A stretch of 64,000 bases of DNA, from positions 248,001 through 312,000 of the forward strand of contig JBLHZY010000002.1 in assembly GCA_047631555.1 (NCBI GenBank). Direction: 5' to 3'. Shown piece after piece: positions 26,231 through 33,163 of the stretch. Position 1 is the first letter of the stretch; every line of letters begins with the position of its first letter. This DNA is from JBLHZY01 sp047631555 (GTDB lineage: Bacteria; Pseudomonadota; Alphaproteobacteria; Rhodobacterales; Rhodobacteraceae). Below the pieces are notes generated by a model. That model had not been told where the DNA came from. It did no database searches and saw nothing but the letters and a program-made list of their open reading frames with translations. A program made the position numbers and the translations under genes.

Positions 26231-27469
26231 TCAGGTTTTTGGGTTGCTAAACAGGCCAAAAGCGAGGGTCGAGGCATAGAGCGAAACAGCCTCATCGCGC
26301 GAGCCGCGCAGCTCTGCCCAGCGATGGAAATCGAAGGCCGAGTTGAGCAGTGACATGATGCATTGGCTGGCGATAATTGGATCAGTGGGGCGCATTGTCC
26401 CCTCGGCGATTCCATCAATTATTAGGCCGGCAAAGCGCTGGGCCATACGATCCGAACGCTGAACAACATCGCCGCGCAACTCTGCCGGAAGGGCTTGAAG
26501 GGCGGTGATCCGCATCAAGGGGAAGGCGCCTTCAAATTGAACGGCCAGAAGGGTTGCGATGGCGGAGCTTAGTTTTTGCCAATAGCTTCCGTCCATGTTG
26601 ATTGCCAGGCGTTGGGCGCGCGAAACGCGATCATAGGAGCGATCAAAGCAATCCAAAACGAGGCCATCTTTGCCATCTAGGTGATGGTAAAAGCTGCCCT
26701 TGGAAACATTCAGTTTGGCGGCAATCCGTTCGACCGAGCTGCCCCGATATCCGCGTTCGTTGATCAGCAGAGTTGCTGCGCGCAAGAAGGTCTCGCGTGA
26801 AATTTCGTCGCCGGTTTCTTCGGCATCGATCTGATGAAACTCTGGCGCCCAAGCGGCACTTGGTTTGGCGAGTCCATTTGCAAAAAGATCGAACATCCAA
26901 GATTTCACCCGATCGAAATCGTCGAGCGAATACTTGGGCAGCCATGCCTTTTTCCAGTGAACCACGTCCAGCAGAACATGCGCGCGGGCATAGTTTAGGG
27001 CATAGCTTTGTCGATCATCCAGCGGCTCAAAGAAATTCGCGGTGCGGGCGATAATCTTACGATAGCGCTCGATCAAATCTGAGCGCATCGGCTCTTCTAG
27101 GGCGCGCAACTCCGACAGGATTGTTGGCGCAGGCATCTCGTTCAAAGCGATTTTTTTGGCCAAGTCAAAATGAATATCGAGATAGGCCAGAACGCGCGCT
27201 TGTGGCGTTTGCGCCTTTGAGGCCTGTTCAATGGTCTCTTCAAGAAGCGAAAGGCTGCGGGCCATTGCCTCTGATGCGAGCTGCTCTTTGCGCTTGAAAT
27301 AGTAGGTGATCGAAGTCGTGTTGAGATCGACCGCCTTGGCCACGCCAACAAAAGTAAGGCCCTTCAGGCCGCGCGCATTGATCAATTCGGCTGCTGCCTC
27401 AAGGATCGTCTCTCGCTTCCGCTGAAAGCGGTCTGAGGTTTCTGATGCGAGTTCGGCGAGCTTGTCCAT
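26231..27469 (-). CDS. double TetR regulator, two HTH domains in one protein
   Basis: The 412-residue protein is twice the usual TetR length. The first half has a TetR HTH at about residues 18-64 (ILEAAAELINARGLKGLTF, then TTSITYYFKRKEQL) and a ligand-type helical domain to about 200. A second complete HTH follows at about 224-270 (FLRAATLLINERGYRGSSV, then SKGSFYHHLDGKDGL) with its own C-terminal domain. It probably represses as a pseudo-dimer or pairs two operators. It sits between the monooxygenase and the divergent dehydrogenase, and its 3' end abuts the monooxygenase stop, so control of this cassette is likely. There is no frameshift: the two halves are one continuous frame. Confidence 0.9.
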   Translation of the reverse strand: MDKLAELASETSDRFQRKRETILEAAAELINARGLKGLTFVGVAKAVDLNTTSITYYFKRKEQLASEAMARSLSLLEETIEQASKAQTPQARVLAYLDIHFDLAKKIALNEMPAPTILSELRALEEPMRSDLIERYRKIIARTANFFEPLDDRQSYALNYARAHVLLDVVHWKKAWLPKYSLDDFDRVKSWMFDLFANGLAKPSAAWAPEFHQIDAEETGDEISRETFLRAATLLINERGYRGSSVERIAAKLNVSKGSFYHHLDGKDGLVLDCFDRSYDRVSRAQRLAINMDGSYWQKLSSAIATLLAVQFEGAFPLMRITALQALPAELRGDVVQRSDRMAQRFAGLIIDGIAEGTMRPTDPIIASQCIMSLLNSAFDFHRWAELRGSRDEAVSLYASTLAFGLFSNPKT

Positions 27470-27612
27470 GGGCGCCTTGATAGCAATCCGGGCGCGTCAT
27501 GTCACGCGGCGGCTGCTCGGTGGTATGGCAATGCAATTGCAGCAATCGGTATGGGAGCGAATTTTCATCTTATTCCTGCATAAATGGCTTTTTGTCGAGG
27601 TAAAATTTCGGT

Positions 27613-27632
27613 ATTCGAACTTAAGGTATGGA
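27613..27632 (+). promoter_or_regulatory. copy 4 of shared motif WTTCGAACWWWRGGTATGCA
   Basis: ATTCGAACTTAAGGTATGGA lies 35 bases before the ATG of the dehydrogenase in the gap facing the double TetR gene. GGTATGG also occurs at 27522-27528 and 27548-27554 in the same gap, and a palindrome TGCAATTGCA at 27532-27541 lies between those, so this gap is rich in possible operator halves. Confidence 0.55.
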
Positions 27633-27667
27633 ATATTTGGCCAAAGATAAAGAAAAGGAAACGCATA

Positions 27668-28513
27668 ATGACACCCCCATCAATTGATATGAACGGCAAG
27701 GTCGCCATCGTAACCGGGGCCGGATCCGGAATCGGGCGGGCCTCTGCCAAGCTGTTTGCAAAAGCTGGGGCGTCTGTTGTGGCCTGCGATCTTTCACAGA
27801 CGGTTGAGCAAACGGTTAGGCAGATCAATGATGAAGGCGGCATCGCGACGGCGCTAACGATGGATGCGGGCCTTGAAGCGGATGTGATCCGGGCTGTTGA
27901 TACTGCCTGCGAGATATACGGCGGGCTTGATATTTTCTTTGCCAATGCGGGCATTACGGGCGGCGTTCCTGAGGGGTATTTCGATGCTACGCCAGAGATT
28001 TGGGCCGAGGTTCTTCGGGTCAATTTGATCGGGCCATTCTTGGCGGTAAAATACGCAGCGCCCAAGATGAAAGAGCGCGGCGCAGGGGCGATTATAGCAA
28101 CTGCTTCGGTTGCTGGGATTCGCTCGAATGCGGGGCCTGCGCCCTATTCGGCCTCCAAAGCAGGCGTGATCAATTTGGCTCAAACAGCGGCCTATAATCT
28201 TGCTGGGTCCAACATTCGCGTCAATGCAATCTGTCCCGGATTGATCGAAACCGGGATGACGAAAATTGCCTATGACTACGCCAAAGCGACAGGTTCAGAA
28301 GACCGTTTAGGGCATCTAAATCCGCTGCGCCGCGGCGGCGAACCGGAAGAGATTGCCTCCGTTGCGCTGTTCCTTGCCTCTGATTTGGCGAGCTATGTGA
28401 ACGGGCAAGCAATTGCGGTTGATGGGGCGCTTTCGTCCGGGCACCCTTATACCAAGCGCCCGCCTCGCGAGGAGGTTCTTGCAACTATCGCAGCCGCACA
28501 GAAAAAAGGTTAA
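27668..28513 (+). CDS. short-chain dehydrogenase/reductase
   Basis: The 281-residue classical SDR has the cofactor loop TGAGSGIGR (about residues 16-24), the N-A-G motif FANAGITGG, the catalytic serine in ATASVAG, and YSASKAG as Y-x3-K. The acidic residue after the second strand (ACDLSQ) suggests NAD rather than NADP. Next to a Baeyer-Villiger enzyme, oxidation of an alcohol to the ketone substrate is the natural guess. AAGGAA precedes the ATG at 27668; the frame open from 27584 lacks a site. It diverges from the double TetR gene. Confidence 0.9.
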   Translation: MTPPSIDMNGKVAIVTGAGSGIGRASAKLFAKAGASVVACDLSQTVEQTVRQINDEGGIATALTMDAGLEADVIRAVDTACEIYGGLDIFFANAGITGGVPEGYFDATPEIWAEVLRVNLIGPFLAVKYAAPKMKERGAGAIIATASVAGIRSNAGPAPYSASKAGVINLAQTAAYNLAGSNIRVNAICPGLIETGMTKIAYDYAKATGSEDRLGHLNPLRRGGEPEEIASVALFLASDLASYVNGQAIAVDGALSSGHPYTKRPPREEVLATIAAAQKKG

Positions 28514-28520
28514 GGCCGGT

Positions 28521-28544
28521 GGCTCTGCCTCAAGGGGCGGGGCC
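28521..28544 (+). terminator. GC-rich hairpin between convergent genes
   Basis: GGCTCTGCC (28521-28529) pairs with GGCGGGGCC (28536-28544) over nine base pairs when G-U pairs are allowed, with loop TCAAGG. It lies between the stops of the dehydrogenase and the convergent hydrolase-like gene. There is no clear U-run, so strength is doubtful. Confidence 0.35.
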
Positions 28545-28546
28545 AA

Positions 28547-29476
28547 TCACCGTTTGGTTTTGCCTTTGGCGAGCCGGCCTAGCGCCTCGTTCATCTCGCG
28601 GCGAAACACGGGCGCGCGACGACGGTTCAGGATTGCGGTGCAATAATCCACGATGGCTTTTTGGCCGCCCCGGGCTTTGAGCCGATCCAGTGTTTCGCGC
28701 TGGTACCGTGGGACTTCGCGCCGTTTGCGCACCATTTCGTAAAACTCGACGGTGGTAAGTGATCCATCAACGCAGCGCATGCTGACTTCTTTGAGAATGC
28801 CGATAAGCAGCCAAAGCGATGCAATCCGGTGCCCCATAAAACGGCAGGAATATTTCACAACATTGTCGCTCTGAAAGAGGCAAGCATGCATGGCGTCAAG
28901 CGGCGCAAGCGGATCAAAGAAAAGGTGCACATCCTTGGCCGTCGCGACCCTATCGGGGGCGTAACTGTAGGGGCCGGTAAAATCGCGACGCCAGGCTTTG
29001 CGATAGCGGCTTTCCCAGCTGGCAATGCGGCGATCCAAAGTTGCTTGGGGAGATATGGCAATTACAGTTGACCCAGGAACCGCAGACGAGAAAACACAAG
29101 CCGCATAAGCCCCCATAGAGGCGCCGTAAAACACGACCTTTTCGAATTGATCAAAGAAGCCATCGTCGCGCAATCTATCAAAGAAAGCAAAGACATGGGC
29201 GTCGCGATACCAGGTCCAATCATGGGCCATCATCCCCAGCATCGACCAGCCGCGCTTCTCGACAAAATCAAAGCCCCAAGGCATCCGATCGCCATCATTT
29301 TCGTAGACGTGATCAAGGTTTTCAAAGCTGATGATCAGCGTCTTGCCACGCTTTACATAGAGCGCTGAATGTTGATCGCCGAGCTCTTCAAAGAAGCCCT
29401 CTTTCGCGCCAATAGCGGCGAGATTTGCGCGCCATTCGTCATGGCTGAATTCTTGGGTTTGAGTGGCGTCATCCAT
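28547..29476 (-). CDS. alpha/beta-hydrolase-like protein of Rhodobacterales glycan loci
   Basis: This 309-residue protein belongs to a family I know mainly from Rhodobacteraceae, where it is often labelled phosphoadenosine phosphosulfate reductase without support: none of the reductase's ECGLH motif or adenylyl-binding loop is present. The visible motif is VVFYGASMGAYAACVFS (about residues 113-129), a nucleophile elbow G-A-S-M-G of the alpha/beta hydrolase fold, then ISPQATLDRR and FDPLAPLDAMH. No signal peptide is present. It is the third gene of a glycosyltransferase operon, eight bases after the preceding stop, with GGGGAAA before its ATG. A role in processing or checking a glycan product is possible; the function is unknown. 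Confidence 0.7.
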   Translation of the reverse strand: MDDATQTQEFSHDEWRANLAAIGAKEGFFEELGDQHSALYVKRGKTLIISFENLDHVYENDGDRMPWGFDFVEKRGWSMLGMMAHDWTWYRDAHVFAFFDRLRDDGFFDQFEKVVFYGASMGAYAACVFSSAVPGSTVIAISPQATLDRRIASWESRYRKAWRRDFTGPYSYAPDRVATAKDVHLFFDPLAPLDAMHACLFQSDNVVKYSCRFMGHRIASLWLLIGILKEVSMRCVDGSLTTVEFYEMVRKRREVPRYQRETLDRLKARGGQKAIVDYCTAILNRRRAPVFRREMNEALGRLAKGKTKR

Positions 29477-29484
29477 GGTTTCCC

Positions 29485-30495
29485 CTAGCTCGCATTACTT
29501 GCAAAAATGCTTGGGGCGCCGGCCTTAAGCTGCTCAACGCATTCTTTTACAAAGCGGGTTTCCACCAGATATTTGCGTGAAAGGCTTTCGGCAGACGCGT
29601 CACTGCTAAGCGCCTCGATCGCCAGCATGGCGCAGAAATCTGGATCCGTTACTTTCGCGCTTTTCTTCACGATTTTGGTTGGAATGGGGGCATCCTCGGG
29701 CACGATACCGTGCTTTTTGATCAACCCATCCATGAAGGACCCATCGCGCGGGCGACCGCCCTCTTTTTCTTCAAGGCGGGGCTTCATGCGCCGCGCCCAA
29801 AAGTGAACGCCATAGGTGCCGTCTTGCATTTTTTCCTCAGGCTGAAAGCGCGGCAAGATCATATGATTACGCTCTTTAAACGAGATTGGATAGAAGGCCT
29901 GCTCGGGCTGAGCATGTTCGATCTCGCCGGTTTCCTGCAGGAAATGCGTGACCGCAGCCGGGCCGGTAAAGCCCCAGTTTTGCTCAGTCATATGAACGGG
30001 TTTTCCGGCATCGCGCTCTTCGGCCAGCTCTTTTTGCTGCCAAGGTTTGAGCCAAGGCCCAATCGCATATTCATCCTCAAAGAACTTTATCATCGCATTG
30101 AGCGCTTTTGAGTTCTTCGGCAGACCCAAAACAGCATTGCAGACAAGCCCGGGCTTTTCCCAGCCAAAGACGAATTTGGATTTAAACGCAAAGGGTTGGT
30201 AGCAGTACATATCCGCATCGACCCAAATATTATCGGTCTTTTTCAGCATGTTCAGTCGGAACAGGTCCGCATGGATTGCCGGGCTTCCAGTGCGGGCGTG
30301 GCGATACATCGGATCTGCTGGAAAAATCTCTTCCGCGCTCGCAGCGATCACGCCCTCAGGCACGTTGGGAATAGGCTCATAGCTATAAAGCGTGGTTTTG
30401 TGGCCCGCGTCGGCGAAACTCTTGAGGCAGAGTTGCTCTAGCCATGAAAGTTGCCCGCCGATCCAAAGGCTCGCGATATTTGGTAGTTTCGCCAT
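29485..30495 (-). CDS. glycosyltransferase with DxD motif
   Basis: The 336-residue protein resembles sugar-transferring GT-A enzymes of the Gly_transf_sug/alpha-1,4-GT type: IASLWIGGQLSWLEQLCLKSF at the start, and HADLFRLNMLKKTDNIWVDADMY around residues 75-97 with the metal-binding D-A-D. Members move a hexose onto a surface glycan. The ATG at 30495 has AGGACAG eight bases upstream; the frame open from 30528 is less likely. It lies between a large GT2-type protein and a hydrolase-like protein on one transcript. Confidence 0.78.
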   Translation of the reverse strand: MAKLPNIASLWIGGQLSWLEQLCLKSFADAGHKTTLYSYEPIPNVPEGVIAASAEEIFPADPMYRHARTGSPAIHADLFRLNMLKKTDNIWVDADMYCYQPFAFKSKFVFGWEKPGLVCNAVLGLPKNSKALNAMIKFFEDEYAIGPWLKPWQQKELAEERDAGKPVHMTEQNWGFTGPAAVTHFLQETGEIEHAQPEQAFYPISFKERNHMILPRFQPEEKMQDGTYGVHFWARRMKPRLEEKEGGRPRDGSFMDGLIKKHGIVPEDAPIPTKIVKKSAKVTDPDFCAMLAIEALSSDASAESLSRKYLVETRFVKECVEQLKAGAPSIFASNAS

Positions 30496-30497
30496 AC

Positions 30498-30638
30498 TCA
30501 GCTGTCCTGTTCTGCCCTTAAGAGCCAATTTCGGCCCATGATTGATCCAAGCGCTTTGCGCGCCTCTTGTTGATGGCCTTCATATAGTATGTTGGCCGAT
30601 ATTTCATCCCCAAAGCCTACCGCGGGGCGGTTAAGCAA
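30498..30638 (-). CDS. possible small ORF (46 residues) between two glycosyltransferases
   Basis: After the 752-residue gene stops at 30643, another frame stays open with a mixed, protein-like composition (LLNRPAVGFGDEISAN ... KALGSIMGRNWLLRAEQ) and ends two bases before the next ATG. The only start available is TTG at 30638 and no good ribosome site precedes it. It may be a true small gene, a frameshifted tail of the upstream gene, or chance. Confidence 0.3.
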   Translation of the reverse strand: MLNRPAVGFGDEISANILYEGHQQEARKALGSIMGRNWLLRAEQDS

Positions 30639-30642
30639 TGGT

Positions 30643-32901
30643 TCAGTGAATGGTTTCGCCTTTTTCAACGGTGAAAAAGAAATCCTCATTAGGGTCCTTC
30701 TCGACAATTTCGTCCGGTATTTGCTCTGGTCCCGAAAGAAAGACGTTGGCCCCGAAATGGGTGTGCAGTCTTGAGAGTTTTTGCATGCGATTGCCGGTGA
30801 GCTCTTCGTAAAAGGCGGCGTAATTGTCTGTTGCGCGCAGCTCATCGATCTTGGCGCGGTGACAGGCGACCGAATGCGCGTGCGCCGCGGCGATCTCTGG
30901 GTCTTGCATCATTTTGTCGAATGCGGCTTTGGCTGCCGGCAGCATTCGGTGGATTGATGTGTTTTCTTCAGTGTTGTTGTTCATGCGAAACCAGTAAGCG
31001 AGGCCCTGATCACGATCGACGTGGTTCACCCGGCCTCGATCGCGCTTGACCAGAAAGCTCTCGGCGGATCGAACCGCATAGTGATTGAGCGAAACGAGAT
31101 CATAGCCGTATGTATCTGTCGTCGAGCGCCAGCCGTTGCGATACATGTTTTCCGGCAGCGGTTTGCCCGAGCCATTGACCCAATTGATCTCTTCCCAAAG
31201 TTGCGGTTTCAGGCCTTTGGGGCGATGAACCCCAAGCTTCTTAAAGATGCCAATATGCCTAAATAGGGTCTTAAATCCCCATGCTTGGTGTGGTTTTCGG
31301 GCGAACTCGGGCGCGCAGAGATTGAACTTTTCGGTGATGAACTCATCGCGAAATTCGTGGATGTCAGCGTTGCCATAAAGGCGCCATGTCAGAGCAATCA
31401 TATTGGCATCAGGCACAGCATCGTAAAGCGCGTTGAGCGTCCCATCACCGCAATGGATCGTGATGAACTCATCCACATCCATGCAGATCGCCCAATCGGC
31501 ATTGACGATGATGGGCTCGTCATCCGCGGCTTGAAGGGCGGCGTGTTGCGGCTTTAGACCGCTTTCACGAAAGGGGTTCTCTCGGTGCTGACAGTAGCCT
31601 TTGGTTTCGAGCAGTTTGAGCATCGTATCGGTGCCGTCGGTGCAATCATTCGTGTAGATCAAGAAGTTATCGACCCCAATCGCTTGATGATATGCGAGCC
31701 ACTCAAGGATAAAAGGCCCCTCATTCTTCATCGTTGTCACAATCGTCGTTGAGCGCGCAGATTTATCAACTTTAATCTCGTCTTCTTGCGGCATGCGCAC
31801 CGGATCAGCGCCAAAATGCGCCTTCATCAGCGCCACAAGACCCTCATCTTCGATCAGCGATGTCTTTGGGACAATTTTTGAAACGCTTTCGCCCTCATGA
31901 CGCAGGGCCATACAGCGCAAGAATCCTGCCATTTCTGCCTTATTAGGCTCTGTTCCAACGACGCGAATGAGCCGCCAAACGGATTTGTCCCCGGCCTTTT
32001 CCGGGGCCACACACCAGCGTTTGCGCAGAGATTTCGCATCGAACTGGCGGCAAATATGATCGCCAAAACTGGCCGTATCATCGTTGCGAACACGCCATGG
32101 ATAGATCTGCTGCCCGGCAAGAAGGATTGCGCCTGAAGAGGAAGCGACTGCGCGATCAAATACAGAGCCTGCCTTATGCGGGACGATCAAATCATACGTG
32201 TCAATATTGGCAACCGCGCGGGCTTTATCCAAGTAGCGAGAGCGCAGATACTCATAGAGCAGAACTTCGCCAAAGGGCGATTTCCACGGCGCCGCTTTGG
32301 GTATTTCCATGCGATCCTTGCCAGGTGCGCCGGGTACGTTGAAGGGATGGGCCTCGTCTGGCAGATCCAAATGCCCCAAAGGCGTATCCGCTTCGATCAA
32401 TAGAACACGGGTGAGGCCTTTTATCTTTGCAACGCCCTTTTCAAGCTTTTTGGCGAACGACTTTTCCTTGCCCGGCTGTGAACGGCTTATGATCATTGCG
32501 GCATTCATGCCCTGAGTTTTGGCGTGAAACTCTAGCCATTGAAGAACGGCCTCAACTGGCTCTGAATTTCGAACGGCGAGGCCAACATTCAGACCCTCAA
32601 AAAGGTGTAATTCAGGTGTGTTAGGCTCAATTTTTGCGGGCTTTCCCGTTATATTCATCGGGATCGACCCAGATTTGGTCGCAACGCTTCCGCGCAGCCA
32701 TGGACCGTCTCCAATGGAGCGGCGGTCTGATATGTCGAAGCCCTTTGCCGGCTCAAGTTGTTCCTGTGGTGTGTTGGACTTGAAATAGAGCTGAATATCG
32801 CGCCCTTCATTCGCGGGGCTCGCCAATGCGCCCAATAGGGTCACATCGCCAAAACTTTGGCTGATAAGGCATTCATACAGAAATTCGGGCTTACGGGGCA
32901 T
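30643..32901 (-). CDS. large GT2-type glycosyltransferase with duplicated domain
   Basis: The 752-residue protein carries a glycosyltransferase family 2-type domain (PF13704-like) at about 385-620: TTIVTTMKNEGPFILEWLAYH, an N-D-C-T-D-G-T loop and CMDVDEF as the metal-binding motif. The first ~380 residues contain a second, weaker copy: LAVRNSEPVEAVLQWLEFH (107-125) lines up with the active domain's start but lacks an obvious DxD, so it looks like a degenerate duplicate. Family members modify surface glycans. AGGATAAG lies some ten bases before the ATG at 32901. It is the first gene of a three-gene minus-strand operon. Confidence 0.78.
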   Translation of the reverse strand: MPRKPEFLYECLISQSFGDVTLLGALASPANEGRDIQLYFKSNTPQEQLEPAKGFDISDRRSIGDGPWLRGSVATKSGSIPMNITGKPAKIEPNTPELHLFEGLNVGLAVRNSEPVEAVLQWLEFHAKTQGMNAAMIISRSQPGKEKSFAKKLEKGVAKIKGLTRVLLIEADTPLGHLDLPDEAHPFNVPGAPGKDRMEIPKAAPWKSPFGEVLLYEYLRSRYLDKARAVANIDTYDLIVPHKAGSVFDRAVASSSGAILLAGQQIYPWRVRNDDTASFGDHICRQFDAKSLRKRWCVAPEKAGDKSVWRLIRVVGTEPNKAEMAGFLRCMALRHEGESVSKIVPKTSLIEDEGLVALMKAHFGADPVRMPQEDEIKVDKSARSTTIVTTMKNEGPFILEWLAYHQAIGVDNFLIYTNDCTDGTDTMLKLLETKGYCQHRENPFRESGLKPQHAALQAADDEPIIVNADWAICMDVDEFITIHCGDGTLNALYDAVPDANMIALTWRLYGNADIHEFRDEFITEKFNLCAPEFARKPHQAWGFKTLFRHIGIFKKLGVHRPKGLKPQLWEEINWVNGSGKPLPENMYRNGWRSTTDTYGYDLVSLNHYAVRSAESFLVKRDRGRVNHVDRDQGLAYWFRMNNNTEENTSIHRMLPAAKAAFDKMMQDPEIAAAHAHSVACHRAKIDELRATDNYAAFYEELTGNRMQKLSRLHTHFGANVFLSGPEQIPDEIVEKDPNEDFFFTVEKGETIH

Positions 32902-33038
32902 TTGTTAGGTCTTATCCTGGAGGGGCGCACTTGGCGCGCCACAACAGAACAATGGCGCGGATTTCGCGCTATGTGTCTGCCTCTGCATGCCTCGTTTGCC
33001 TTTGCGGCTTACCAAGCACAGTAGTGTTGCGCGCGGAT

Positions 33039-33052
33039 CAGTCAATTGACTG
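33039..33052. promoter_or_regulatory. 14-bp perfect palindrome CAGTCAATTGACTG
   Basis: The palindrome lies in the 262-bp divergent gap between the large glycosyltransferase gene and the serine hydrolase gene, 111 bases before the latter's ATG. GCG and CGC flank it, extending the dyad with a 3-base offset on the left. It has the size and symmetry of a dimeric repressor site. I see nothing else nameable in the gap. Confidence 0.4.
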
Positions 33053-33163
33053 CGCAAAAAAGGGTTAAGCCCTGTCGCAAAGCCCCCACACTCAAAACTT
33101 TCCCAAAGGCAAGGGAATCGGCCTATTCTATAAAAATTGAAGCGAATTGTATTGGAGAAGAGT

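Noticed and set aside
26231..27469. Two TetR genes joined by a sequencing frameshift
   Set aside because: Both halves read in one uninterrupted frame with a linker of normal composition and no internal start with a ribosome site near residue 205-220.
28547..29476. Phosphoadenosine phosphosulfate reductase
   Set aside because: The reductase cysteine motif and nucleotide loop are missing; a nucleophile elbow is seen instead.
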